From a bacterium SCSIO 12643 (GTDB taxonomy: Bacteria > Bacteroidota > Bacteroidia > Flavobacteriales_G > Salibacteraceae), in contig CP073750.1 of the NCBI GenBank assembly GCA_024398135.1, forward strand, positions 3,472,001-3,536,000: DNA of 64,000 nucleotides, in the 5' to 3' direction. The notes below the pieces were generated by a model, which saw only the letters and a program-made list of their open reading frames with translations, was not told the DNA's origin and ran no database searches. A program made the translations under genes and the position numbers. This document shows, in pieces, positions 41,490 to 50,765 of the stretch. Numbering within the stretch: position 1 is the stretch's first letter; every line of letters begins with the position of its first letter.

Positions 41490-42074
41490 ATGAAAAAGTT
41501 CGCCTCCATATGTTTTTTTTCGTGTTTAATTGTTTTCAATTTAAATGCGCAGTCTGATACCACCAAAAAGTGGGGGATTGATGTAAAGAAAATAACAGAA
41601 TACGATTTTGCATTTATTCGTTATTGGGAGTATTTAGATCCATTGAGTGTGATCATATCAAAAGACTCAATAGTTGTAAATAATAATAAGGAGTATCCAG
41701 TGATGATTCCAACGGGACTGCCCTTAAATCAGGAGGTTATTTATGAAACCAAACGAGATAAAATAAACTACACACTTAAGGTAAAGAGAGTAAACTATAC
41801 CAACGTAGAATTCGAAATTATTGGAAAGCGTAAAAAGAAAATTGTTTTAGAGCGAAAAGGAACAGCAGTTCTGGTTCCGTCATTTCATTTAGGAGCAGCG
41901 GGAGTATATGAAAAAAGTGAAGAAGAAGTCTATCGAATGGATAAGTATATGATAAGCTCAAAAGAATATACCGAACAGAGTTTGTTAATTCCAGATGGAA
42001 CTATTGAAGTCATAGACTATACGGAAGTGATAGATTCAAAAGAGTTGATTTTGAATTTTATAATCACCAGATAA
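41490..42074 (+). CDS. Secreted protein, unknown
   Basis: 194 aa. Signal peptide MKKFASICFFSCLIVFNLNA with cleavage before QSD. The mature part is rich in Lys, Glu and Val with probable beta strands (EVIYETKRDKINYTLKVKRV, VEFEIIGKRKKKIVLERKG) and lacks cysteines after the signal. No family recognised. It sits 120 nt downstream of the sigma-factor pair, with no clear promoter of its own. Confidence 0.65.
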   Translation: MKKFASICFFSCLIVFNLNAQSDTTKKWGIDVKKITEYDFAFIRYWEYLDPLSVIISKDSIVVNNNKEYPVMIPTGLPLNQEVIYETKRDKINYTLKVKRVNYTNVEFEIIGKRKKKIVLERKGTAVLVPSFHLGAAGVYEKSEEEVYRMDKYMISSKEYTEQSLLIPDGTIEVIDYTEVIDSKELILNFIITR

Positions 42075-42168
42075 CCTCCCCCTGATTTTTTTAGCAAGTT
42101 ACTTAATTGATTAAGAGCTCCTCTCATATTTTGTTTATATGTTGATCCGATGTTTGATGATGTGTGGT

Positions 42169-42176
42169 TACATTTG
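42169..42176 (+). promoter_or_regulatory. -7 promoter element of the helicase-nuclease gene
   Basis: TACATTTG matches TAnnTTTG and ends 24 nt before the ATG at 42201. No TTG occurs at the 19-22 nt distance, so strength is uncertain. Confidence 0.5.
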
Positions 42177-42200
42177 AAAGCATATTTATTGCTATAGCTT

Positions 42201-45002
42201 ATGCATATCCCTAACATTATTCAGTATTATCATGATTGTTACAGATCTGATAATAGAGAATTAGTAATCTTTGATTTTTTAAATCGTAAAGTAGAGAATA
42301 AAGTCTTTTTTGATGGGAAAGAAGAATTACTTAATAACCTTTATCCTATAAAATCATTTCCAAAACTAAAGGCAGAAAATATAATCAAGAAATTAAAGCT
42401 TTATAGTAAAGAAAAAGAGTTGCTTTATGGTTCTTTTTTTATCTGCGGACAATATGTTGATCAAAGAGGAATAAAAAATAGATTATGTGCTCCACTATTT
42501 TATTATCCTGCCGAAGTTACTTACAAAGATGAATTTTACTACGCATCCATAAATGCAACGCATCAGAAATTAAACTATCCGTTAATTCAAATGTTAATGG
42601 AAGGTGAACAAGGAGAGATTTTCAATGATCCATTGTTTCAAAACCTTTCTAAATCTCATATCACATTTGGGGATATGAGTAAGCTTAAGAGAATCTGTAA
42701 TAAGTATTTTCCTCAGCTGAATACAGATTATGTCTTAAGTTACCCGGATAATGTGAGTATAAAGACGGTTAAATCAAAGATTCAGCAGGTTATTACTAAA
42801 GATTCTGATGAATTGTTTCTGTTCCCAACAAGTATTATGGGAATAGTTTCTAAATCCACAAACACCAGAGGCGTATTAAATGAATTAACAGAATTGTATC
42901 ATCAACAGGATTTTTCTATTCCCTTAAAATCCATATTTGATACGGATCAGATACAACCGGAATATAAACCATATCAGCGTACGGAGTTACCCATGATTTT
43001 AAGTGCAGCGCAAAGTGCTATTTTAAAATCTGCTTCAAGTAATCCACTCACCACGATTATTGGCCCACCCGGAACAGGAAAGACCTATACCATAGGAGCT
43101 ATAGCTATGGATCATATGAGTAGAGGTGAGTCTGTTTTAATTGCATCGAGAACAGATGAGGCTGTAGATGTGATCATGCATAAAATATCGGATTTGGTTG
43201 GAATTGATAGATGTGTGGTTCGAGGCGGAAGGAAACGCACATATTCTACGTCATTAAATAGATTTCTGAAGGCATTGTTGACCAGAGTGCGAAAACTTCG
43301 CTATTTACAGAAAGAATTTGATGTTAATCTGAAGGGTGGGTTTTATGAGCTAGTAGAGAAAACTGAAGAGATTAGGGTAGGTACTGTGTATCGAAGAGAT
43401 TGGATAGAAGAGTTGGAAAATCAAATTGTTGATGCGATAGATATTGAGCTTAAATGGGGCCGACACCTGAGCGAAGAGGATAAAACAATATGGAACAAGT
43501 TAAAAACGCGGTATCTAAAGTTTAGAAATTCTGTGCAAACTCCTCTTTGGGAGCACAGTGAAAAACTTCATCAATATGACCAATCTCAAATTCAGAAGGT
43601 AAGATTGTTAATTCGACAGAAGTATATAATTCAGATACTAGAAGTTTTGCAAAACAATTGGGGAGATCTGAAATCATTTTATGAGGCCATTAAATTGGCA
43701 AGTGATACAGAGAGGTTATCCAGATTTCAAGATATACACTTTAAGGCCATTCTTAAAGCATTTCCAATTTGGCTCACCAGTCTTACCGAAGTTAAAAATG
43801 TATTGCCTTTTGAAAAGGAGTTATTTGATGTGGTCATTATAGATGAAGCTACACAATGTGATATAGCGAGTTGCTTGCCAATGATACAGAGAGCAAAGCG
43901 AGTAGTTATTGCAGGAGACCCCAATCAGTTGAGACATGTCTCATTTTTATCCAGAGGAATGCAGGAGCTATATAAAGAAAAGTACCGACTGCAGAATTTT
44001 GATTCGAGCATGTTGAATTATCGTGATAAAAGTATACTTGATTTAGTGATGTCATCATTGAACTCCGGAGATCAGGTGGCTATGCTGGATGAGCATTTTA
44101 GGAGTAAATCATCTATTATTCATTTTAGCAATAAACATTTTTACGATGACGGGCTAAAAGTGATGACTTCACGGCCTGATGAACGAGAAGAAAGTTTGGT
44201 AATTGTTCAGTGTAATGGACATAGAACAAAGGATGGGGTGAATAGGGAAGAAATTAAACAATTGCTGGAGGATGTTGTGGTTTTAATCCAATCAGAGAAA
44301 GATATCGATACTGATCAATGTACTACCATTGGAATTCTTTCACCGTTTAGATCCCAAGTAGAAGCAATTGAGGGAGGTTTGCACGGTCGCGTTTCTATAG
44401 AAGAAATCGAAAAGCATAAGTTAAGAATAGGAACAGCCTATAGTTTTCAAGGAGATGAAAGAGATGTCATGTTTTTATCTTTTGTGGTGGATCCAAATAG
44501 TCATCATTCAGCTTTGATTCATATCAATAAAGAAGACGTTTTTAATGTAGCGATTACACGTGCCAGAAATAAACAATACGTGTATGTTTCTGTTACACCT
44601 AAAGACTTGAAGACAAACTCTGTACTTTATTCCTATCTTGCAAAAGGTCATAAGACGATACATTCAGAATCGGATAATAATTTACATGATCGGTTTTTAG
44701 CAGAAGTAAGAGATTATATCCAGGAAATAGGAATTCTTACGAGTTGGGAAGGTTTTATGATAGCAGGTACAACTTTAGATTTACTGGTGAAATCAAACGA
44801 TACGTATGTGGCTATTGATTTGATAGGTTATCCTGGTGAATACGAACATTCTTTTGGAGTTGAACGATATCGGATACTAAATAGAGCAGGAGTTCGCATA
44901 TTTCCATTGTCCTATTCTGATTGGTATTTTGATAGAGAGGTAGTTCAGGAAACGTTAAAGAATGTGTTGTTCAGGAAAACAAAAATCAGGATCGAAGAAT
45001 GA
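42201..45002 (+). CDS. Solitary SF1 (UPF1/Dna2-like) helicase fused to a Vsr/MTES-type nuclease
   Basis: 933 aa. Residues 1-265 are a unique N-terminal region. SF1B helicase motifs follow: Walker A GPPGTGKT (288-295), VLIASRTDEAVDVIMHKI (motif Ia), VVIIDEATQCD (548-551 acidic), GDPNQLRHV (572-), LDEHFRSKSSII, IGTAYSFQGDERDVMFLSFV and NVAITRARNKQYVYVS (motif VI). The last 110 residues form a restriction-endonuclease-like domain of the MTES_1575/Vsr type: HDRFLAEV, TTLDLLV (Asp860), VAIDLIGYPGEYEHSFGVER (Asp873, His883) and ILNRAGVRIFPLSYSDW. In this type the second acidic position is usually E-C-D-G; here it is D-L-I-G. Such helicase-nucleases are common in phage-defence loci (for example the Hhe-like architecture), but there is no defence neighbour here. 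Confidence 0.85.
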   Translation: MHIPNIIQYYHDCYRSDNRELVIFDFLNRKVENKVFFDGKEELLNNLYPIKSFPKLKAENIIKKLKLYSKEKELLYGSFFICGQYVDQRGIKNRLCAPLFYYPAEVTYKDEFYYASINATHQKLNYPLIQMLMEGEQGEIFNDPLFQNLSKSHITFGDMSKLKRICNKYFPQLNTDYVLSYPDNVSIKTVKSKIQQVITKDSDELFLFPTSIMGIVSKSTNTRGVLNELTELYHQQDFSIPLKSIFDTDQIQPEYKPYQRTELPMILSAAQSAILKSASSNPLTTIIGPPGTGKTYTIGAIAMDHMSRGESVLIASRTDEAVDVIMHKISDLVGIDRCVVRGGRKRTYSTSLNRFLKALLTRVRKLRYLQKEFDVNLKGGFYELVEKTEEIRVGTVYRRDWIEELENQIVDAIDIELKWGRHLSEEDKTIWNKLKTRYLKFRNSVQTPLWEHSEKLHQYDQSQIQKVRLLIRQKYIIQILEVLQNNWGDLKSFYEAIKLASDTERLSRFQDIHFKAILKAFPIWLTSLTEVKNVLPFEKELFDVVIIDEATQCDIASCLPMIQRAKRVVIAGDPNQLRHVSFLSRGMQELYKEKYRLQNFDSSMLNYRDKSILDLVMSSLNSGDQVAMLDEHFRSKSSIIHFSNKHFYDDGLKVMTSRPDEREESLVIVQCNGHRTKDGVNREEIKQLLEDVVVLIQSEKDIDTDQCTTIGILSPFRSQVEAIEGGLHGRVSIEEIEKHKLRIGTAYSFQGDERDVMFLSFVVDPNSHHSALIHINKEDVFNVAITRARNKQYVYVSVTPKDLKTNSVLYSYLAKGHKTIHSESDNNLHDRFLAEVRDYIQEIGILTSWEGFMIAGTTLDLLVKSNDTYVAIDLIGYPGEYEHSFGVERYRILNRAGVRIFPLSYSDWYFDREVVQETLKNVLFRKTKIRIEE

Positions 45003-45043
45003 CCCTGTAACATTCATCACATCATTCACTTCAATTGGGATCT

Positions 45044-45051
45044 TAGATTTG
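45044..45051 (+). promoter_or_regulatory. -7 promoter element of the DUF2490 gene
   Basis: TAGATTTG matches TAnnTTTG and lies 10 nt before the presumed start at 45062, giving a very short leader. Confidence 0.5.
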
Positions 45052-45061
45052 CAGGTCACAA

Positions 45062-45844
45062 TTGAATGATGTGAAGAGAGGAATTCAACTACAAAATATT
45101 GTAAAATTAAAGAAGCCATTAAAAATTTGGTTGTTAGGTATTATTGTATTCCTGGGAATGGGAAGGGTTGGATTCGGACAACAAATTAGCTATACCAATC
45201 AACAGTGGTTTCAGTACTATAATAAGTTGAAGTTTAATGATCACTGGCTTTTACTTTCTGATGCCGGTTACAGATTTAGAAATGGATTTCAGCAGAAATC
45301 ACAGTATTTAATTCGTGCGGCCGCAGGATATAAATTGAACAAGAATTTGAGGTTTGCGGCTGGAATGGCGCATTTAGGATTCTATGGTACTGAAAAACTA
45401 AGAATGGTGGAGTTTCGGCCACATCAACAGTTTACCATATTTCATGAAGGAAAACGATCCAAATTCAAACACCGATTTAGATTAGAAGAACGCTATTTTG
45501 AGACCATCAAAACGGAACATGTGGATAAGGTTTATCGATTTAATCTAAGATGGCGATATCGTATTTTATGGAATTATTTGTTGAATCCAAATGCATCTAA
45601 AAGCACCAGTTTTTGGTTTCACCTGGGAGATGAAATATTATTGAATGCTGGAACTGGTATAGGTCATAGAGTATTTGATCAAAATAGATTTTTAATAGGA
45701 GGTAGTGCCAGATTTAACTCTATGTTGGTATTTTCGTTTACATACAATTATCAGTGGAGATCATCTGTAATACCTGATAACTACGTTCAGGATTCAATCT
45801 TTTGGTTTGGAATAAAGCAAACCCTAAAAGCAAATAAGGATTAA
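45062..45844 (+). CDS. DUF2490 outer-membrane protein
   Basis: 260 aa from TTG 45062; no in-frame ATG exists early and the GTG at 45071 is an alternative. The long basic N-terminus precedes a signal helix (WLLGIIVFLGMGRVGFGQ). The family pattern is clear: QWFQYYNKLKFNDHWLLLSD, HRFRLEERYFETIK, YRFNLRWRYRI and FWFGIKQTLK at the end, with alternating strands of a beta barrel of about 12 strands. DUF2490 proteins are outer-membrane barrels of Bacteroidota without a known cargo. Confidence 0.85.
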   Translation: MNDVKRGIQLQNIVKLKKPLKIWLLGIIVFLGMGRVGFGQQISYTNQQWFQYYNKLKFNDHWLLLSDAGYRFRNGFQQKSQYLIRAAAGYKLNKNLRFAAGMAHLGFYGTEKLRMVEFRPHQQFTIFHEGKRSKFKHRFRLEERYFETIKTEHVDKVYRFNLRWRYRILWNYLLNPNASKSTSFWFHLGDEILLNAGTGIGHRVFDQNRFLIGGSARFNSMLVFSFTYNYQWRSSVIPDNYVQDSIFWFGIKQTLKANKD

Positions 45845-45861
45845 AGACTTATTTTCGGAGG

Positions 45862-46320
45862 GTGGAAACTCCAGTCCAAATCACATATCGTACAGCTTCT
45901 ATCGAAGATATTCCGGCCATTTTAATCGTGCGAAATTCAGTTTTGGAAAATAGATTATCCGATCCTAATTCAATTACGCATGAAGATTGTGCGCATTTCA
46001 TGAAAAATCGAGGGAAGACCTGGGTGGCAGAGTTTGCGAATCAAATTGTTGGTTTCGCAATGATAGATACCATCGATGATAGGGTTTGGGCTTTATTTAT
46101 ACTTCCGCAATATGAAAAACTAGGCATAGGAAAACAACTTCATCATATGATGTTAGATTGGTTCTTTGGTTTAGACAAAGAATCGGTTTGGTTAGGGACG
46201 ACACCAAATACAAGAGCAGAAGGTTTTTATCGTAAATTGGGATGGCAATATTCCGGAAAATATGGTAACGATGAAATCAAATTTAGAATGTCTCGGAATG
46301 ATTGGGATCTCAATAAATAG
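45862..46320 (+). CDS. GNAT-family N-acetyltransferase
   Basis: 152 aa from GTG 45862. YRTASIEDIPAILIVRNSVL and the acetyl-CoA loop ALFILPQYEKLGIGKQLHHM (Q-x-x-G-I-G) are typical; GTTPNTRAEGFYRKLGWQ is the motif-B end. Substrate unknown. It ends 6 nt before the start of the MFS transporter gene, so the two are co-transcribed. Confidence 0.92.
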   Translation: METPVQITYRTASIEDIPAILIVRNSVLENRLSDPNSITHEDCAHFMKNRGKTWVAEFANQIVGFAMIDTIDDRVWALFILPQYEKLGIGKQLHHMMLDWFFGLDKESVWLGTTPNTRAEGFYRKLGWQYSGKYGNDEIKFRMSRNDWDLNK

Positions 46321-46326
46321 TTAGGA

Positions 46327-47601
46327 TTGGAAAACGATATTGAAAATAAGCTAAAACAGAGGAGGTATTTGGTATTAATCACTTTAATGATTACCGGAGA
46401 GATTGTTTTTTTACTGCCTTTTGTAGTCATAAGAATTTTTAGACCTACCTTCTTAAAGGTTTTTGAAATCAGTAATTTAGAGTTAGGTTCCGCATTTTCT
46501 GTTTATGGAATTATAGCAATGATTTCTTATTTCTGGGGAGGTCCTATTGCAGATCGATTTACGGCAAAAAAACTGATCATCATATCGCTACTTTTAACGG
46601 CAATGGGAGGACTGTATATGGCTTTAATACCTTCAATAAGTGGTATGGTGGTATTATATGCATTTTGGGGAATGAGTACGATACTCTTATACTGGGCTGC
46701 ATCCATAAAGGCGATTCGAACATTTGGTGGGGAGCAAACTCAAGGCTGGGCATTTGGGATGGTTGATGGAGGAAGAGGGTTGATAGCTGCAATTTTAGGA
46801 TCAGTTTCGGTCTTATTGTTTGATACTTTTTTGACAGTTGAAGCGGAACAGGCCACACTAACGGATTTATCTAAAGCATTGAGTCAGATCATTTATCTAT
46901 TTATTGGTTTGGTAGTTTTTAGCGTGTTTTTGGTATGGATGGTTTTTCCACAAGAAAAAGAATCAAAAAACATCGGACCTAAATTATCTCTTAAAGGTGT
47001 ATTAGCAGCGTTAAAACATCGAACAATCTGGTTGCAAGGGTTTATTATTTTATGTGCATATGTGGGCTATAAAACCACTGATGACTTCTCTTTATATGCT
47101 AGTGATGTATTGGGGTATGACGATGTGAAAGCTGCACGTTTAGCTACGTTGTCATTTTGGGTCAGACCAATTGCAGCATTTGGAATTGGGTGGTTAGGAG
47201 ATAAATGGAAAGCCTCACGTGCGGTTAATATTTCTTTTGCGGTAATTGTATTGGGAAGTGTGATTTTAGCAAGTGGTAGATTAAAGGATAGTATTGGGTT
47301 GTGGATTATTGTTACGATAGCACTAACGAGTATCGGAATATATGGCTTAAGAGGAGTCTATTTTGCACTATTCAAAGAAGCCGATGTACCAATAAAGTAT
47401 ATTGGTAGTGCTGCCGGAGTTGTTTCGTTAATTGGATATACACCGGATGTATTTTTTGGACCTTTGATGGGATACATTTTGGATCGTTCTCCTGGGATAG
47501 CTGGACATCAGCATTTATTTATGGTCCTCACAGGTTTTGCTTTATTAGGATGGATTGCTTCCATACTGTTTCAAAAAAATGTGGCAAAACAGTCTACTTA
47601 A
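46327..47601 (+). CDS. MFS transporter
   Basis: 424 aa from TTG 46327. Twelve hydrophobic helices. The A-motif-like loop between helices 2 and 3 is GGPIADRFTAKKLIIISLLL, and a second one after helix 8 is GWLGDKWKASRAV. The central loop (about 205-225) is short. The subgroup resembles Bacteroidota nitrate/sugar-phosphate-like MFS proteins, but the substrate cannot be told. Pairing with a GNAT gene hints at small-molecule efflux. Confidence 0.9.
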   Translation: MENDIENKLKQRRYLVLITLMITGEIVFLLPFVVIRIFRPTFLKVFEISNLELGSAFSVYGIIAMISYFWGGPIADRFTAKKLIIISLLLTAMGGLYMALIPSISGMVVLYAFWGMSTILLYWAASIKAIRTFGGEQTQGWAFGMVDGGRGLIAAILGSVSVLLFDTFLTVEAEQATLTDLSKALSQIIYLFIGLVVFSVFLVWMVFPQEKESKNIGPKLSLKGVLAALKHRTIWLQGFIILCAYVGYKTTDDFSLYASDVLGYDDVKAARLATLSFWVRPIAAFGIGWLGDKWKASRAVNISFAVIVLGSVILASGRLKDSIGLWIIVTIALTSIGIYGLRGVYFALFKEADVPIKYIGSAAGVVSLIGYTPDVFFGPLMGYILDRSPGIAGHQHLFMVLTGFALLGWIASILFQKNVAKQST

Positions 47602-47644
47602 TTGTGGAACAGGAATTGATATAGTCGAGTCAAAAATTGGTACT

Positions 47645-48847
47645 ATGCGTTTGTATTCAGGATTACTATTATTTGTAGGGTTTATTACCATGGCTGCGAT
47701 TCCGGCAGATAGTGAGGTAAAAAAAGTAGCTCTAAATAACAATTCATTTGCGTTTGATTTATATAAAGAAATCGTAAAAGGAGAACAGGGAAATATATTT
47801 TTCTCACCGTTTAGTATTTCAACAGCTATGGCTATGACGTATGCAGGTGCAGATGGAAGTACAGCTGAAGAAATAGCTCAGGCCATGCATTTTGGTCCGA
47901 ATACTCCAGAATTCCATACGAGTTATGGGAATTATTTATCGACATTAGATAAAAATGCAGAAGGTAACATCCAGTTAAGAATCGCGAATAAACTTTGGGG
48001 AGAACAGCATTATGCTTTTGTACCTCAGTTTTTAGATTTAAATAAAGAGGCCTATCGCTCATCCCTTCAAAAAGTTGATTTTGTAAAAGGCTGGGAGGCT
48101 AGTCGTGTTCAAATTAATGATTGGGTAGCACGTAAAACGGAAGACCGAATCAAAGACTTAATTCCTCCAGGAGCGCTTACCACAGATACACGTCTGGTAC
48201 TCACTAATGCAATTTATTTTAAAGGAGATTGGTTATATGAATTTAAGAAAAAGGATACCAAACCTCGTAAGTTTTATCAAACCCAAAAATCATATTCCAC
48301 AGTGGATTTTATGAATTATAAAGGCGGATTCAATTATTATGAAAATGACATGTTTAAGATGCTGCGTTTACCCTATAAAGGAAGACAACAAAGTATGATT
48401 ATAGTTCTCCCGCATAAACATGAGTATTTTGAAAAAATGGAAGGACTACAAAACTCTAAACTATTACAGCGCGCTTTATACTCCAATATGCCTGAGGTAA
48501 TTGTATCGATTCCAAAATTTAAGATGACCAAACCTTTAGGACTTAAAGGTCATTTAAAGACCTTGGGAATGGTGCATGCATTTAAAGATGGAGCTAATTT
48601 CAGCAAAATGACTCCAAGTAATGACCTGTATGTATCGGATGTTTTGCATAAAGCTTTTGTTGAAATAGATGAAAAAGGTACCGAAGCGGCTGCAGCCACA
48701 GCAGTAATAATCGCTACGGAAAGTATGGTGCCATCTCAACCGAAAAAGCCAAAAGAATTTATTGCGGATCGTCCTTTTCTGTTTTACATTATTGATGATA
48801 AAACACAATCCATATTATTTATGGGAAGAGTTATGAATCCATTATAA
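47645..48847 (+). CDS. Secreted serpin (serine-protease inhibitor)
   Basis: 400 aa from ATG 47645; the open frame starts earlier inside the MFS gene. Signal peptide (LYSGLLLFVGFITMAAIPAD). Serpin landmarks: NNSFAFDLYKEIVKGEQGNI, FFSPFSISTAMAMTYAGADG, LVLTNAIYFKGDWLYEF, VSIPKFKMTK, VLHKAFVEIDEKGTEAAAAT and RPFLFYIIDDKTQSILFMGR. The hinge EKGTEAAAATA fits the inhibitory P17-P8 consensus, so it should be an active inhibitor. Counting as in alpha-1-antitrypsin the P1-P1' bond is Glu-Ser (ATESMV). Bacterial serpins are thought to protect the cell from host or self proteases. Confidence 0.95.
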   Translation: MRLYSGLLLFVGFITMAAIPADSEVKKVALNNNSFAFDLYKEIVKGEQGNIFFSPFSISTAMAMTYAGADGSTAEEIAQAMHFGPNTPEFHTSYGNYLSTLDKNAEGNIQLRIANKLWGEQHYAFVPQFLDLNKEAYRSSLQKVDFVKGWEASRVQINDWVARKTEDRIKDLIPPGALTTDTRLVLTNAIYFKGDWLYEFKKKDTKPRKFYQTQKSYSTVDFMNYKGGFNYYENDMFKMLRLPYKGRQQSMIIVLPHKHEYFEKMEGLQNSKLLQRALYSNMPEVIVSIPKFKMTKPLGLKGHLKTLGMVHAFKDGANFSKMTPSNDLYVSDVLHKAFVEIDEKGTEAAAATAVIIATESMVPSQPKKPKEFIADRPFLFYIIDDKTQSILFMGRVMNPL

Positions 48848-48886
48848 TTATTGATCAAATTATTCATGTGTTATTTAATGAATTCG

Positions 48887-49471
48887 ATGAAACCATGGGG
48901 ATTCTTAATATTATTTATATTGATTATATCAGGGTGTGCAACCTTTTCAAAGAAAGAGTTTAGATCGCGCTTTTTAAAAGTTGAACTTTCAAACAGAAAT
49001 CAATTTAATGGGAAATACAGTTTTTATGCTAAAAGGTCATTAGGTTTAATGATTCATGATAGTATAATGAATAAAATCAATTTGTATCAAGAAATTGTAA
49101 ATGAGCCACAAGGTATTCATGATGTGGTTTTGCAAAATTTGGATGATGAGAAAGATTATTTTGTCAAAATAGAATGGTATCATCAGGATTCAGTTTTAAT
49201 AGCGCTGTATGAAGAAGATCAAATGATCAGGGATACGGCATTATCTGGGATATGGAAAAAGGGTGTGTTTTATATGGATAATCGATTTTTAGAATGCAAT
49301 GGAATTCCATATTTGTTGGGAGGATGTAATCATAATAAACGAAGATTAGTATTTACATCGGAAAGTAATCTTATTGTGAATACAGCTGTGTCAAATGAAG
49401 GCGCATTTTTATTTTTAATAGGCTCGGGATATCGAATGAATCGATATATAGAGTTTGAGAAACTCAATTAA
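48887..49471 (+). CDS. Putative lipoprotein, unknown
   Basis: 194 aa from ATG 48887 (earlier in-frame starts at 48851, 48866 and 48878 only lengthen the signal). LFILIISGC is a lipobox. The mature protein has GKYSFYAKRSLGLMIHDSIM and DYFVKIEWYHQDSVLIALYE, an alpha/beta arrangement without recognised family. It follows the serpin gene by 39 nt on the same strand. Confidence 0.65.
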   Translation: MKPWGFLILFILIISGCATFSKKEFRSRFLKVELSNRNQFNGKYSFYAKRSLGLMIHDSIMNKINLYQEIVNEPQGIHDVVLQNLDDEKDYFVKIEWYHQDSVLIALYEEDQMIRDTALSGIWKKGVFYMDNRFLECNGIPYLLGGCNHNKRRLVFTSESNLIVNTAVSNEGAFLFLIGSGYRMNRYIEFEKLN

Positions 49472-49524
49472 GTTCGTCTGTTAATTGTTAAAAATTTTAG
49501 CAGGTTTTTAATGCTTTTCTACCC

Positions 49525-49559
49525 CTGACATATTCTGACATTTGTTGCATATATGTTTG
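49525..49559 (+). promoter_or_regulatory. VOC gene promoter with a 10-bp-spaced direct repeat
   Basis: CTGACAT occurs at 49525-49531 and again at 49535-49541, one helical turn apart. TATGTTTG at 49552-49559 matches TAnnTTTG, 30 nt before the ATG. The repeat may be the site of the WYL regulator encoded downstream. Confidence 0.5.
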
Positions 49560-49589
49560 CGTTAAGTTTAACAATTAAAACATAATCAA

Positions 49590-49967
49590 ATGATTAACGC
49601 AGTAAGCTGGTTTGAAATTCCAGTAAAAGATTACAACCGAGCAAAGCAATTCTACAGTACAGTTTTAGGTGCTGATGTAACCGATCACCCCATGCCAGAT
49701 TCTAAAGTACAATATGGTATTTTACCCTATGATCAAGAAAAAAATGGCGTAGGTGGAGCTTTAATTCAGGCAGAAGGGCAAAACCCAACTATGGATGGTA
49801 TGACCTTATATATTTCAGGAGGTGATGATTTAGCCAAACCATTAAGTCGAGTAGAATCTGCAGGAGGAAAAATCATTCAACCCAAAACGGATATAGGCGA
49901 AAATGGATTTATGGCGCAGTTTATCGATACAGAAGGAAATAGATTGGCTTTACATTCAATGAACTAA
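49590..49967 (+). CDS. VOC family (glyoxalase/bleomycin-resistance-like) protein
   Basis: 125 aa. NAVSWFEIPVKDYNRAKQFY and LGADVTDHPMPDSKVQYGIL open the fold; GFMAQFIDTEGNRLALHS closes it. It has the PhnB-like arrangement seen in Bacteroidota proteins encoded beside YafY/WYL regulators. Cytoplasmic, metal-dependent if His/Glu ligands are kept; activity unknown. Confidence 0.9.
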   Translation: MINAVSWFEIPVKDYNRAKQFYSTVLGADVTDHPMPDSKVQYGILPYDQEKNGVGGALIQAEGQNPTMDGMTLYISGGDDLAKPLSRVESAGGKIIQPKTDIGENGFMAQFIDTEGNRLALHSMN

Positions 49968-50029
49968 TCCTCGTTAAACAAAAACAAAGGTAGTGGATCC
50001 TGAACCGGTGCATTATCTTTGTTTACTCC

Positions 50030-50725
50030 ATGTCTCAACTATCCAGACTCATATCTATTTTAACACTGTTGAAATCCAAAAGGATGCTCACAGCTACAGA
50101 ACTTTCAGAGAAGTTTGACGTCAGTGTGCGTACTATTTATCGTGATATGAGAAAGCTGGAAGAGTCCGGAGTTCCTATTATTACTTTGGAAGGAAAGGGG
50201 TATACCATTATGGATGGATATACTGTGGCTCCGGTTCAATTTACAGAAAAGCAGGCAAATGCTTTGATCACAGCACAGCATTTGGTTAAACAAACCAATG
50301 ATTCTTCATTTATTGAGGATTTTGAAGAAGCATTAATTAAGATTAAATCTGTGTTTCGTGGCGACATTCAGGAAAAAAGTGAATTCTTAAGTCGCAAAAT
50401 CCATGTGTTTGATACGAAGGAAGGGAACATTGCCAGTAATGCATTATCCGAATTACAACTGGCCATTACCCAGTTTAATCTCGTGGAGATCAATTATCAA
50501 AAATTGGATGATCCTGAACCGATATTAAGAAAAGTAGAGCCGTTTGCGATGTATTCATCAGATCATAAGTGGATCATGTTGGCCTGGTGTCACTTACGTA
50601 AAGATAATAGAGCATTCAGAGTAGATAGGATTAAAGATTTTAGAATTTTACCGGAAAAATTTGAAGATCGAAAATTTGATTTTCCAACTTATTTCATGTC
50701 TAGCCCATATAACCCACATAAATAA
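50030..50725 (+). CDS. HTH_11/WYL-domain transcriptional regulator (YafY-like)
   Basis: 231 aa. N-terminal winged helix: SRLISILTLLKSKRMLTATE, LSEKFDVSVRTIYRDMRKLE and ESGVPIITLEGKGYTIMDGY. The WYL ligand domain follows from about residue 135, ending KVEPFAMYSSDHKWIMLAWC and RAFRVDRIKDFRI. TATCTTTG at 50014-50021 is a -7 element 8 nt before the ATG, so the leader is nearly absent. The adjacent VOC gene is the probable target. Confidence 0.93.
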   Translation: MSQLSRLISILTLLKSKRMLTATELSEKFDVSVRTIYRDMRKLEESGVPIITLEGKGYTIMDGYTVAPVQFTEKQANALITAQHLVKQTNDSSFIEDFEEALIKIKSVFRGDIQEKSEFLSRKIHVFDTKEGNIASNALSELQLAITQFNLVEINYQKLDDPEPILRKVEPFAMYSSDHKWIMLAWCHLRKDNRAFRVDRIKDFRILPEKFEDRKFDFPTYFMSSPYNPHK

Positions 50726-50765
50726 CCCTCAATAATTAGACAACATTTTAAAATTGATTTCATAG

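Noticed and set aside
47555-47644. Longer start for the serpin
   Set aside because: The upstream part overlaps the MFS coding region; the signal peptide begins at ATG 47645.
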